From Candidatus Omnitrophota bacterium (GTDB lineage: Bacteria > Omnitrophota > Gorgyraeia > Gygaellales > Profunditerraquicolaceae): a stretch of 53,174 bases of DNA. This document shows positions 24,530 through 32,499 of this stretch, piece after piece. The stretch lies in the NCBI GenBank assembly GCA_003598135.1, contig QZKA01000003.1:1-53174 (forward strand), given 5' to 3'. The position numbers were made by a program, and so were the translations under genes. Positions within the stretch are counted from its first letter, which is position 1. The number at the start of each line of letters is the position of its first letter. The notes beneath the pieces were generated by a model. That model searched no databases and was not told the origin of the DNA. It saw nothing but the letters and a program-made list of their open reading frames with translations.

Positions 24530-24940
24530 ATGGCAGAAAATAATTGTATGTGTCAGGAGGCAGGGGTTTTGATTTTTCCTTGTTCGGGCGGATCTGATGT
24601 GGGCGAGTTATCGGATAAGGTTGCCCGCAAAATGGCCAAATGCGGTCAGGCGAAGATGTTTTGTCTTGCTGGTATCGGGGCGCATATTCCTGGCATGATT
24701 GAGTCAGCGAAAGCGGCCAACAAAATTATTGCTATTGACGGATGTCAGGTCTTGTGCTCGAAAAAAATCCTTGAACATGCGGGGTTTAGCCCAATTTCCT
24801 TTAATCTTAAAGATCTGGGCTTTGAGAAAGGCAAGACGCAAGTTAATGAAGAGAATATAGAAAAAGCGGCCAACAAAATTTCAGGAGGTAAAATTGAAAA
24901 AACTACTATTCGTGATTCTGGCGGTTGTTGCGGTAATTAG
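24530..24940 (+). CDS. DGC-domain putative metal-binding protein
   Basis: 136 residues with the eponymous motif D70-G71-C72 followed by C76 (IAIDGCQVLCSKK), an early PCSGGSDVGE and KMFCLAGIG, typical of the DGC/putative zinc-binding family. Additional cysteines include C6, C8, C38 and a C-terminal Gly-Gly-Cys-Cys. Function of the family is not established; it is recurrent in arsenic and mercury gene neighbourhoods, so a metalloid chaperone or scavenger is a fair guess. Its last 47 bases are shared with the start of the next gene in another frame. Confidence 0.8.
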   Translation: MAENNCMCQEAGVLIFPCSGGSDVGELSDKVARKMAKCGQAKMFCLAGIGAHIPGMIESAKAANKIIAIDGCQVLCSKKILEHAGFSPISFNLKDLGFEKGKTQVNEENIEKAANKISGGKIEKTTIRDSGGCCGN

Positions 24941-25319
24941 CGCAAGCTCGTTAGCCTTTGCGGCAGAAAATAAATCGGCAACCAAAATCATGGCGTATTA
25001 TTTCCACGGTACATTTCGGTGTTACACCTGTACTAACATGGAAAAATATTCGAGAGAAGCTATCGAAGCAAATTTCAAAGACGCTTTGGCTTCAGGAAAA
25101 CTTGAGTTTTTGTCGGTTAATGTGGAAGACCGGGGCAACGAGCATTTTGTGAATGATTACCAGCTATATACAAAAACGCTCATTCTTTCGCTTGTAAAAG
25201 ACGGTAAGGAAGTAAAATCGAAAAATCTCGATAAAATATGGGAACTTGCGCGTAACAAACAAAAGTTTATTGATTACGTGACCAGTGAGATAAGCGGTTT
25301 TATGAAGGATGCGCAATGA
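24894..25319 (+). CDS. Exported thioredoxin-like ArsF-family protein
   Basis: 141 residues. Signal peptide ~1-23 (cleavage after SSLAFA). The mature part contains IMAYYFHGTFRCYTCTNME with C43-x2-C46, and a thioredoxin-like strand-helix pattern to the end. This corresponds to the family labelled nitrophenyl compound nitroreductase subunit ArsF. The exported CxxC and the neighbouring CcdA-like membrane protein together suggest a periplasmic thiol protein kept reduced across the membrane. Ends with a 4-base ATGA overlap with the next gene. Start inside the DGC gene with caggagg upstream. Confidence 0.82.
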   Translation: MKKLLFVILAVVAVISASSLAFAAENKSATKIMAYYFHGTFRCYTCTNMEKYSREAIEANFKDALASGKLEFLSVNVEDRGNEHFVNDYQLYTKTLILSLVKDGKEVKSKNLDKIWELARNKQKFIDYVTSEISGFMKDAQ

Positions 25320-26005
25320 TGGAGCTATTAATTGCTTTCGGTTCGGCGTTGTGGCTTGGGATCTTGACCTCAATCAGCCCTTGTCCGCTGGCGACAAATA
25401 TTGCAGCGGTATCTTTTCTTTCTAAAAAGATCGCTCATCCGTTCATGGTATTTGTTTCGGGACTTGCTTATACAGTCGGGAGGATGGTTGCTTATGCGGC
25501 ACTGGGCTGGATTATTATAAGTTCTCTTTTGAGTGTGCCTGAAGTTGCCCAGTTCCTGCAAAAATATATGAGCAAGGCTTTGGGGCCTCTATTGATAGTC
25601 ACCGGATTATTCTTATTAGAAATAATCACGATTAAGCTACCCGGTGTCGCTTTATCGCAAAAACATCATAATAAACTGGTTGAATCCGGCGCTCCGGGGG
25701 CTTTTCTTTTGGGGCTTATATTCGCTTTGGCGTTTTGTCCGGTTTCAGCGGCATTATTCTTTGGCAGCTTGATTCCGTTGGCGCTTAACAGCGAAGTGGG
25801 GACGTTATTGCCGTTTATTTATGGAGTGGGGACAGGGCTTCCGGTGCTGGCGTTCGCTGTCGCTATCGCATTGGGCGTGACTTCAATGAGTCATTGGTTT
25901 CACAAAATCACAAAGCTGGAATTTTATACCCGCAGGATCACCGGGTGGATTTTCATTCTCGTTGGATTATATTACTCAGGAGTTTATATTCTGCGGTTGT
26001 TTTAA
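25316..26005 (+). CDS. ArsG-like membrane protein (CcdA/DsbD transmembrane fold)
   Basis: 229 residues, six to seven transmembrane segments in two homologous halves. Each half carries a PC or CP motif: C23 in SISPCPLATN and C141 in LAFCPVSAALFF, as in CcdA/DsbD where such a Cys pair carries electrons through the membrane. The family is named ArsG, aromatic aminobenzylarsenical efflux permease. The sequence therefore allows two readings, transporter or thiol-electron conduit for the ArsF-like partner. Translationally coupled to it. Confidence 0.82.
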   Translation: MMELLIAFGSALWLGILTSISPCPLATNIAAVSFLSKKIAHPFMVFVSGLAYTVGRMVAYAALGWIIISSLLSVPEVAQFLQKYMSKALGPLLIVTGLFLLEIITIKLPGVALSQKHHNKLVESGAPGAFLLGLIFALAFCPVSAALFFGSLIPLALNSEVGTLLPFIYGVGTGLPVLAFAVAIALGVTSMSHWFHKITKLEFYTRRITGWIFILVGLYYSGVYILRLF

Positions 26006-26034
26006 CACCCGGCCATATTGGATTGGCCGGTGTT
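26004..26034 (+). promoter_or_regulatory. Intra-operon hairpin between arsG-like and acr3
   Basis: An 11-base-pair stem with one bulged C: AACACC(C)GGCCA, loop TATTGGAT, TGGCCGGTGTT. No U-tract follows, so it is not a standard terminator. It starts on the arsG-like stop codon and ends 22 bases before the acr3 ATG, where it could stabilise a processed mRNA end or tune acr3 expression. Confidence 0.6.
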
Positions 26035-26056
26035 CGCTGGTTGCGAAGGAGAGCAG

Positions 26057-27136
26057 ATGGAGCATGTTATTCATGAGGAGCGGCGGTTAAGTTTTTTTGA
26101 AAAATATCTTACCGGTTGGGTCATTTTATGTATCGGGCTCGGCATAGCGCTTGGCAAATTATTTCCGCACGTAGCAGTTGCGCTCGACCAATTCTCGGTA
26201 TATCAGGTTTCCGTTCCTATTGCCGTTTGTCTTTTTTTTATGATGTATCCCATTATGGTCAAGATTGATTTTGCTGAGGTTATTAAGGCAGGCAGGGCCC
26301 CGAAACCGGTTATACTCACGTTATTCGTGAACTGGTGCATTAAACCTTTTACCATGCTGGCTATCGCAACGTTGTTTCTCGGTGTTTTATTTAAGGGATG
26401 GTTGCCGGGTGTGGAAATTGTAAAAGGCGGAGCAGAAGTGGAACTATTCAGATCTTATATCGCAGGATGCATTCTTTTGGGTATAGCACCCTGTACGGCA
26501 ATGGTTCTAATCTGGGGGCATCTTGCCAGAGGTAATGACGGCCATACACTGGTGATGGTAGCCATTAATTCTCTGACTATGCTTTTTCTTTATGCACCTT
26601 TGGGCGGTTGGCTCTTAGGCGTAAATAAAATGCCCATTCCGTGGCAGACAATTGTTTTGTCAGTCGTTATTTACGTTGGTTTGCCGCTCTTTTTAGGATA
26701 CTTCACAAGAAGATGGTTAATCGCTAAGAAGGGGTTTAAGTGGTTTGAAGAGAAATTTCTGCATTATCTGACGCCGGTCTCAATATGCGCTTTGCTTCTT
26801 ACGCTTGTTCTATTGTTCTCGTTTAAAGGCGAACTGATCATTAATCAGCCGCAGGTCATTCTTTTGATTGCGGTTCCGCTTTTTATTCAGACGTGCCTTA
26901 TTTTTGCTATTACCTACGGATTGGCAAAATGGTTAAAATTGTCTTACAGGGATGCAGCGCCGTCAGCCCTAGTAGGGGCGAGCAATCATTTTGAGGTGGC
27001 GATTGCAACGTCAACAATACTTTTCGGTTTGTCTTCAGGCGCGTCATTAGCTACGGTAGTAGGCGTTCTTATCGAGGTGCCGGTTATGCTGATGTTAGTC
27101 AAGGTTTGCGTAAGAACGAAAGGATGGTTCGTTTAA
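26057..27136 (+). CDS. acr3: ACR3-family arsenite efflux permease
   Basis: 359 residues, ten transmembrane segments. The start at 26057 has aaggagag upstream; the open frame runs back through the hairpin to a TTG but that part (MDWPVFAGC...) is not family-like. Functionally required residues of ACR3 are present: C145 in GIAPCTAMV and E313 in [11 protein letters not shown]. It extrudes As(OH)3 across the inner membrane using the proton motive force. Followed after 12 bases by arsC, which supplies arsenite from arsenate. Confidence 0.94.
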   Translation: MEHVIHEERRLSFFEKYLTGWVILCIGLGIALGKLFPHVAVALDQFSVYQVSVPIAVCLFFMMYPIMVKIDFAEVIKAGRAPKPVILTLFVNWCIKPFTMLAIATLFLGVLFKGWLPGVEIVKGGAEVELFRSYIAGCILLGIAPCTAMVLIWGHLARGNDGHTLVMVAINSLTMLFLYAPLGGWLLGVNKMPIPWQTIVLSVVIYVGLPLFLGYFTRRWLIAKKGFKWFEEKFLHYLTPVSICALLLTLVLLFSFKGELIINQPQVILLIAVPLFIQTCLIFAITYGLAKWLKLSYRDAAPSALVGASNHFEVAIATSTILFGLSSGASLATVVGVLIEVPVMLMLVKVCVRTKGWFV

Positions 27137-27148
27137 AAGGGGATCTTT

Positions 27149-27577
27149 ATGGATAAGAAGAAAGTTTTATTTATATGCGTCCATAATTCAGCCAGGTCAC
27201 AGATGGCAGAGGCATTCCTTAGAAAATACGGCAACGATCACTTTGAGGTGGAAAGCGCAGGCCTTGAACCGGGTACGTTAAATCCCGTAGTTGTCGAAGC
27301 AATGAAAGAAACCGGGATTGATATCTCGCAGAATAAGACGAAGAGCGTTTTTGACTTCTATACGCAAGGCAAGCAGTACGATTACGTTATTACCGTCTGC
27401 GATGAATCTCAGTCAGGCGCATGCCCGGTGTTTCCAGGTAAGGGAGAGCGGCTCCAATGGAGTTTTGCGGACCCTTCGAGATTTGAAGGTACAAACGAGG
27501 AAAAGCTAAAAAAGGTACGGCTTCTACGAGATAATATTAAGCAAAAAATACAGGAATGGTTAAAAAGCGAATTTTGA
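27149..27577 (+). CDS. arsC: Arsenate reductase, thioredoxin-coupled (LMW phosphatase type)
   Basis: 142 residues. The nucleophile loop is C10-V-H-N-S-A-R16 (CxxxxxR), and the resolving cysteines are C84 and C92 in [15 protein letters not shown], followed by a WSFADPS segment. This triple-Cys scheme belongs to the thioredoxin-dependent ArsC class, so trxA (3865) and trxB (7241) are the natural electron donors. It reduces As(V) to As(III) for ACR3 and ArsM. The spacing of eight between the last two cysteines is one longer than in the S. aureus enzyme. Confidence 0.94.
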   Translation: MDKKKVLFICVHNSARSQMAEAFLRKYGNDHFEVESAGLEPGTLNPVVVEAMKETGIDISQNKTKSVFDFYTQGKQYDYVITVCDESQSGACPVFPGKGERLQWSFADPSRFEGTNEEKLKKVRLLRDNIKQKIQEWLKSEF

Positions 27578-27578
27578 T

Positions 27579-28061
27579 ATGGACAAAATGATTGCATTAA
27601 AACCATTAGGAATAATCCGCACGCCGTATAAAGAGCCAAAGGGTATTCCCATTCAGGGAAGGTTCGCAAGAGGTATTAAGGGCATAATCCATCTGTACCC
27701 GGAGTATCGGGTTGGATTAAAGGATATTGAAGGGTTTTCGCACCTTATCCTGATTTATTACTTTAACCGCTCAAAAGAAGAGAAGCTTATTGGGAAGCCC
27801 TTTCTTGAGGATAAAGAGCATGGCATATTTGCGATCCGGAGCCCTCACCGGCCGAATCATATTGGGTTCTCTATTGTGAAACTGGAGAAGGTGAAAGGCA
27901 GCACTATTATTTTTTCGGAAGTTGATATCCTCGACAATACCCCATTATTAGATATCAAGCCATATGTAGCGTATTTCGACTCTCGAAAGAAAGCCAAGAA
28001 CGGCTGGCTTGACAGGCATTTTAAAGGCAAGAAAGTTCCTAACCGTTTAAAACTTAAGTAA
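27579..28061 (+). CDS. TrmO/TsaA-like tRNA methyltransferase
   Basis: 160 residues. Begins with IALKPLGIIRTPYKEPKGIPIQGRF and contains IEGFSHLILIYYF, IRSPHRPNHIGFSIVKL and ILDNTPLLDIKPYVAYFD, the full TsaA/TrmO signature. E. coli TrmO methylates N6-threonylcarbamoyladenosine (t6A37) in tRNA, but this one lacks the C-terminal domain of that enzyme, as do many archaeal and bacterial relatives often found beside metal genes. One base after arsC, so it is probably the last gene of the operon. Its role in arsenic tolerance, if any, is not known. Confidence 0.88.
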   Translation: MDKMIALKPLGIIRTPYKEPKGIPIQGRFARGIKGIIHLYPEYRVGLKDIEGFSHLILIYYFNRSKEEKLIGKPFLEDKEHGIFAIRSPHRPNHIGFSIVKLEKVKGSTIIFSEVDILDNTPLLDIKPYVAYFDSRKKAKNGWLDRHFKGKKVPNRLKLK

Positions 28062-28331
28062 AAAGGTTACATTTCTTGCCCGTAATTTATCTTTATCAAA
28101 TTTCCCCTTCTCGTTTTTCTTTATACCGGCATTATTTTGTGTTAAAATACTTCACTAAGGCTAAAGAAACCTGCCTAAAATATGGGGATTGACCCGGCGT
28201 AAGTACCCAGAAGAGATGATTTTAGACATTCTTAAAGGTGCAAATGTTTTAGTATAAAAGCTTAAAACTTAAAAACCCTTGCAATATTTATAATATGAAA
28301 CAAAGTTAGGCAAATACTACAGGGGAACGTA
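28062..28331 (+). promoter_or_regulatory. Intergenic promoter region before the antiporter
   Basis: Two -10 candidates: TGT-TAAAAT ending at 28148, and TATAAT at 28289-28294, 37 bases before the antiporter start. The 13-mer TTATTTTGTGTTA (28132-28144) also occurs at 19785-19797. Codons around 28200-28255 read RKYPEEMILDILKGA, weakly like a transposase OrfA start, but too short to call. Confidence 0.4.
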
Positions 28332-29792
28332 ATGATAATCGAAACAATCATATTATTAGCAGCAGTCTTGACGCTTATCAGTGTCTTGGCAAGCAAGATA
28401 TCCGATAGGTTTGCGTTGCCAGCGTTATTGCTATTTCTCATTATTGGCATGTTGACGGGCTCTGAGGGGATTGGCGGGATATATTTTGATGATTATGGCA
28501 TGGCAAAGTCAATCGGTGTTATCGCGCTTGTCTTCATTATCTTTTCCGGCGGCTTGGACACAACATGGAAATCCGTAAAACCGCTATTTGTTCCCGGGTT
28601 GGTTTTGTCAACTGCCGGAGTGCTTATTACGGCTGCAGTTGTTGGTTTTTTTGCAGTGTTAATTCTCAAATTTTCGCTGCTTGAAGGGTTGCTACTCGGT
28701 TCAATCGTATCTTCAACTGATGCCGCGGCGGTTTTTAGTGTTCTGCGGTCAAGAAAGATATCCTTGAAAGGAAATTTAAGGCCCCTCCTGGAGTTTGAAT
28801 CAGGCAGCAATGATCCGATGGCCGTTTTTCTTACAATCGGGTGCATCGGGCTTTTGACTAACCCCGGTTTTTCTGAATTGAATTTGATCTCTCTCTTTGT
28901 TCTTAATATGGGTGTCGGGCTCGCGATGGGTTATTTTATGTCTAGGATAAGCCTTTCTTTCATCAATAAAAGCAAGCTTGAATATGAAGGCTTATACCCG
29001 GTTTTGACCATTGCCTTGGTACTTCTTACATACTCCCTTACTTCATTAATTAAAGGGAACGGATTTCTGGCAGTGTATTTGCTGGGATTAATGATGAGTA
29101 GAAGCGATTTTGTAAATAAGAGGTCAATTGTCCGGTTTTATGAAGGAATCGCCTGGTTAATGCAGATTGCAATGTTTTTGACTCTCGGGTTGCTTGTGTT
29201 TCCCTCACGGATAGTTCCGGTAATCGGAAGCGGATTACTGACAGCTGCGGTACTGATTTTTATTGCGCGTCCTGTCAGCATCTTTTTGTGTTTATTTCCT
29301 TCCAAATTCCAGCTTAGAGAAAAAATGATGATATCCTGGGTGGGCTTACGGGGGGCTGTGCCGATTGTGTTAGCGACATTCCCGCTTCTGGCCGGGGTGG
29401 CACAAGCGCATGCGATATTTAATATTGTATTTTTTGTTGTATTAACCTCTGTGCTGCTTCAAGGGACATCTATTCCGGCTGTATCAAAAATACTCAAAGT
29501 TGCTGCTCCGCTCGATTCAAAAAAGAAGTATCCTATCGAATTTGAGCATTCAGAAGCTATTGACGCGTCACTTATTGATATGATTGTGCCATATCATTCG
29601 AATATCATAGGAAAAACTATTGCTGCTATCAACGTTCCACCCAAGGCCCTTGTTGTGCTTATTGCACGCGAAGATAAGTTTATTGTGCCGAACGGCTCCA
29701 CGGTAATAGAAGATGGTGATGTGTTATTGGTGCTTGCAAACGATGCGGACCTTAAGGCGTTACAAGCGGCCTTGTCGGTACTGAAACATTAA
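28332..29792 (+). CDS. Potassium/proton antiporter (CPA1, NhaP2-type)
   Basis: 486 residues: about 12-13 transmembrane segments of the Na+/H+ exchanger fold, with the IVSSTDAAAVFSVL loop (family ND/TD motif) and WVGLRGAVPIVLA in the later half, then a cytoplasmic TrkA-C (RCK-C) domain from ~400 to the end (PYHSNIIGKTIAAINVPPKALVVLI...DGDVLLVLA). This pairing is the NhaP2/CvrA K+/H+ antiporter type, where the RCK-C part usually binds a nucleotide or ion. Shine-Dalgarno agggga. Substrate ion is inferred from domain order only. Confidence 0.9.
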   Translation: MIIETIILLAAVLTLISVLASKISDRFALPALLLFLIIGMLTGSEGIGGIYFDDYGMAKSIGVIALVFIIFSGGLDTTWKSVKPLFVPGLVLSTAGVLITAAVVGFFAVLILKFSLLEGLLLGSIVSSTDAAAVFSVLRSRKISLKGNLRPLLEFESGSNDPMAVFLTIGCIGLLTNPGFSELNLISLFVLNMGVGLAMGYFMSRISLSFINKSKLEYEGLYPVLTIALVLLTYSLTSLIKGNGFLAVYLLGLMMSRSDFVNKRSIVRFYEGIAWLMQIAMFLTLGLLVFPSRIVPVIGSGLLTAAVLIFIARPVSIFLCLFPSKFQLREKMMISWVGLRGAVPIVLATFPLLAGVAQAHAIFNIVFFVVLTSVLLQGTSIPAVSKILKVAAPLDSKKKYPIEFEHSEAIDASLIDMIVPYHSNIIGKTIAAINVPPKALVVLIAREDKFIVPNGSTVIEDGDVLLVLANDADLKALQAALSVLKH

Positions 29793-29819
29793 GAAACGAG
29801 CAAAGCTTAAACTATCCAT

Positions 29820-29992
29820 ATGATGAAAAAAATATGTATTCGCACCTGCGGCTGTCCTTCGGCGCGCCCCTTGACCGTCTGTTTCGTCGCTTGCTCAGGA
29901 TGCGCCAAAATTTCAAAGAGAGGAATATATATCCTATGAAACCAAAGAAAATATTCCTTCAAACTTTTGGCTGTCAGATGGTTGCGCTATAG
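29820..29992 (+). pseudogene. miaB-like 5' fragment(s)
   Basis: ATG 29936 opens 18 codons, MKPKKIFLQTFGCQM then VAL and TAG at 29990. The KIFLQTFGCQM part is a clear match to the first strand and first cluster cysteine of MiaB-type tRNA methylthiotransferases; the rest of the gene is absent. An ORF from 29820 (Cys-rich, 39 codons) ends in an ATGA overlap with it and starts MMKKICIRTCGCP, again MiaB-like. Bases to about 30040 hold a detached piece (GTIEKIAEAILKLE) before a double stop. The region reads as gene debris. Confidence 0.5.
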
Positions 29993-30099
29993 GGGGACTA
30001 TAGAGAAGATAGCCGAAGCTATTTTAAAGCTTGAATAATAATAAGTGTATTAGTGGTATAAGTTGAAAGCTTGGAAAATAGTAATAAAAAGGGGGAAGG

Positions 30100-30105
30100 T
30101 ATAAT
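30100..30105 (+). promoter_or_regulatory. -10 hexamer upstream of gpmA
   Basis: TATAAT 33 bases before the gpmA start, no convincing -35. Together with the debris it accounts for the 346-base gap 29793-30138. Confidence 0.4.
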
Positions 30106-30138
30106 AAAAAGCGGTAGATGCATCATGGAGAATTCGTA

Positions 30139-30885
30139 ATGAAAAAGTTAGTTTTATTGCGACATGGAGAAAGTATCTGGAATAAAGAAAACCGTTTCAC
30201 TGGCTGGACAGATGTTGACCTCTCTGAAGAGGGTATAGAGGAGGCTAAAAAGGCCGGAGAGGTGCTTAGGAAAGAAGGTTTTGTTTTTGATATCGCTTAT
30301 ACATCTGTTTTAAAAAGGGCGATCCGGACTCTCTGGTTAACTTTGGATGGAATGGATTTAATGTGGATACCAGTTTATAATTCTTGGAGACTGAATGAGA
30401 GACATTACGGTGCGTTGCAGGGGTTAAATAAATCTGAGACTTCGGCAAAATATGGGGAAAAGCAGGTGCTCATCTGGAGGAGAAGTTATGATATTGCCCC
30501 TATGGCGTTAGATAAAAATGATCCACGTTACCCGGGTAATGACGCACGTTACAAAGATATCGCTTCAAAAGATTTACCTTTAACAGAGTGTTTGAAAGAT
30601 ACAGTAGCCAGGTTTTTACCTTATTGGCATGAGGTAATTGCTCCGGCTGTTATGAATGGTAAACATGTGATAATTGCTGCGCACGGAAATTCTTTGCGTG
30701 CTTTGGTCAAATACCTGGATAATATCTCTGATGAAAAGATTGTTAATTTGAATATTCCAACCGGCATCCCTTTAGTATATGAGCTAGATGATAACCTAAG
30801 GCCGACAAAAAGCTATTACTTAGGCGACCAGGAAGCAGTAAAAAAAGCCATGGAAGCAGTAGCTAATCAGGGCAAAACAAAGTAA
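30139..30885 (+). CDS. gpmA: 2,3-bisphosphoglycerate-dependent phosphoglycerate mutase
   Basis: 248 residues from the ATG at 30139 (ggag upstream), the usual length. Interconverts 3- and 2-phosphoglycerate. Catalytic residues: H9 in [10 protein letters not shown]60 (TSVLKRA), E87 (LNERHYGAL) and H182 (IIAAHGNS). The frame also opens at 30118, giving seven extra residues that no family member needs. Followed by pfkB after 24 bases, so a two-gene glycolytic unit is likely. Confidence 0.94.
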   Translation: MKKLVLLRHGESIWNKENRFTGWTDVDLSEEGIEEAKKAGEVLRKEGFVFDIAYTSVLKRAIRTLWLTLDGMDLMWIPVYNSWRLNERHYGALQGLNKSETSAKYGEKQVLIWRRSYDIAPMALDKNDPRYPGNDARYKDIASKDLPLTECLKDTVARFLPYWHEVIAPAVMNGKHVIIAAHGNSLRALVKYLDNISDEKIVNLNIPTGIPLVYELDDNLRPTKSYYLGDQEAVKKAMEAVANQGKTK

Positions 30886-30909
30886 GGATTGCAAAGGAAG
30901 GAATCTACG

Positions 30910-31848
30910 ATGAGAACAATTATTTCCATAGCCATGAATCCGTCTATTGATAAGAGCGCGAATGTCGACCGGGTGATCGTTGAGCGCAAATTATATTGCA
31001 CAATGCCCGTATCCGAACCTGGTGGCGGCGGTGCTAATGTCTCAAGGGCGATAAAAAAGCTGGGAGGAGAATCAAAACTTATTTATTCGTCAGGAGGCAT
31101 ATTAGGGCAATTGTTTAATGAGTTGCTGGAAAAAGAAAAAATAGGCCATCAGCCCATTTCGATCACGGGAATGACACGTGAAAGCCTGGTTATTTTTGAG
31201 GAGTCTACCGGCCTTCAGTATCGCTTCGGGATGCCCGGGCCGGTTATGCGCGACGAGGAATGGCAGAAATGCCTTGATGAATTGGTAAGTGCCGAGCCAA
31301 GGCCGGATTATATCGTTGCTAGCGGCAGTCTTCCTTCCGGCGTGCCGTTGGACTTCTACGCGCGCGTAGCGCGGATAGGAAAAGAAAAAGGCATTAAAGT
31401 TATCGTTGACGCTCCAAGTGAAAATCTCAAGCCGGCTTTACAGGAAGGCGTGTACCTGATTAAGCCGAATATCCGCGAGTTTAAAGAGCTTTTTAATGAG
31501 GAGGTAAAAGAAGAGCCGCAGATAAAGGAAAAGGCAAATCAGATTAGTAAAACCGGGCAAAGCGAAATAGTGGTTGTCTCGCTTGGCGCGGCAGGGATTA
31601 TCGCGGCCTTTGATGGAAGGGTAGAACATATTGTGCCGCCGACAGTGCCTGTTGTCAGTAAAGTGGGTGCTGGTGATAGCATGGTCGCGGGCATTGTTTT
31701 AAGTTTGGCAAAAGGCATGCCGGTATATGATGCGATACGATTCGGCGTGGCCGCGGGGACAGCGGCGGTGATGACGCCCGGGACAGAACTGTGCCGCCGA
31801 GAAGACGCGGAGCGGCTGTATAAAGAAATGGATTCTGTCCCAACTTGA
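30910..31848 (+). CDS. pfkB: PfkB-family 6-phosphofructokinase / 1-phosphofructokinase
   Basis: 312 residues from 30910, with aaggaagg upstream. It begins IISIAMNPSIDKSANVDRV and has EPGGGGANVSRAIKKLGG and the catalytic KVGAGDSMVAGIV (catalytic Asp in GAGD). This is the tagatose-6-P / fructose-phosphate kinase branch; E. coli PfkB (6-phosphofructokinase II) and FruK share it, so the exact sugar phosphate is inferred. A remnant of a glucan phosphorylase gene follows directly. Confidence 0.88.
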   Translation: MRTIISIAMNPSIDKSANVDRVIVERKLYCTMPVSEPGGGGANVSRAIKKLGGESKLIYSSGGILGQLFNELLEKEKIGHQPISITGMTRESLVIFEESTGLQYRFGMPGPVMRDEEWQKCLDELVSAEPRPDYIVASGSLPSGVPLDFYARVARIGKEKGIKVIVDAPSENLKPALQEGVYLIKPNIREFKELFNEEVKEEPQIKEKANQISKTGQSEIVVVSLGAAGIIAAFDGRVEHIVPPTVPVVSKVGAGDSMVAGIVLSLAKGMPVYDAIRFGVAAGTAAVMTPGTELCRREDAERLYKEMDSVPT

Positions 31849-31873
31849 GTTCTCAAAATAGCAGGGAGGTTTT

Positions 31874-32026
31874 ATGAATAAACAAGATCTCAAGAAAAGA
31901 AATATCGCCTATTTTACCATGGAAGCAGGCCTTGCCTCCCAGAAAGAGGCAGATGAAATGTACCAGGAATCGCGTAATTTCGTCGCACTCATTAAAGAAG
32001 AAATTAAAAAATTCAGCTTCGCATAA
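31874..32026 (+). pseudogene. Glucan phosphorylase 5' remnant in a 50-codon ORF
   Basis: The first 20 codons (MNKQDLKKRNIAYFTMEAGL) closely match the start of the intact phosphorylase at 47846 ([20 protein letters not shown]), and the ribosome site and spacer look alike (ggaggttttATG and gagatgttttATG). After that the frame diverges into an unrelated Glu-rich stretch and stops at 32024. A translated 50-residue protein is possible, but it would lack any phosphorylase activity. 25 bases after pfkB. Confidence 0.7.
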
Positions 32027-32037
32027 AGTTAATTTTG

Positions 32038-32246
32038 ATGAAAAGAAAAGTCATAGTTCCTAAGACAGTACGGCAACATATCGAAAAAGAGTTAAAAAAG
32101 AGCCCCGAGTTTAGAAAAGCCTATAATGAAGAAGTGGTAAGTCTACAAGATCACAAAGCATTAATATCAAAACCCTTGCCAGGCTCGCCGCGGTCTTAAG
32201 AGTAAGGCTGAGCATAGATTTTATCCCTCGCGAACTGAGCGTATAG
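32038..32246 (+). pseudogene. XRE-family antitoxin gene with internal deletion
   Basis: The first frame gives MKRKVIVPKTVRQHIEKELK followed by SPEFRKAYNEEVVSLQ, the N-terminus of HigA-like antitoxins. From ~32157 another frame gives INIKTLARLAAVLRVRLSIDF then IPRELSV and a stop at 32244, the C-terminal end of the same kind of protein. The middle, which would hold the helix-turn-helix, is missing, and the two parts are out of frame. No toxin gene is seen beside it. Confidence 0.65.
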
Positions 32247-32499
32247 TTATTTATTCCTATCTCCAAGTCCGCATTACTGAAAGCGATAAGTTTTTTAAGT
32301 TGCACAATTCAAACAACTGTACCTCTTGCACTAAAATTTTATTTCTACAAGTTCTATGCAGAGAGTTTTTCTGCCGCGCCATATTTCTGGGCGTCCTCAC
32401 GAGGTTTACTTCTCAAATTTACCAATAGCTGTATGCAGAGAGGGCTTCCCCTTATCGAATATTACTGCCCGTTTTTACGGGAGTCACTTTATTAATTTG
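32247..32499 (+). other. Non-coding stretch with an 11-base direct repeat
   Basis: No gene is evident. TATGCAGAGAG occurs at 32355-32365 and again at 32432-32442, 77 bases apart. The meaning is unclear; it could be a protein site or debris from an element. Confidence 0.35.

Noticed and set aside
26018-26056. N-terminal extension of ACR3 from a TTG at 26018
   Set aside because: These codons lie in the hairpin and do not look like ACR3; the ATG at 26057 has a good ribosome site.
28200-28256. Possible transposase OrfA remnant (RKYPEEMILDILKGA)
   Set aside because: Too short, no inverted repeats or second ORF; could be chance.
32341-32460. CRISPR-like or transposon repeat suspected from TATGCAGAGAG copies
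   Set aside because: Only two copies of 11 bases, no regular spacing and no cas or transposase gene.
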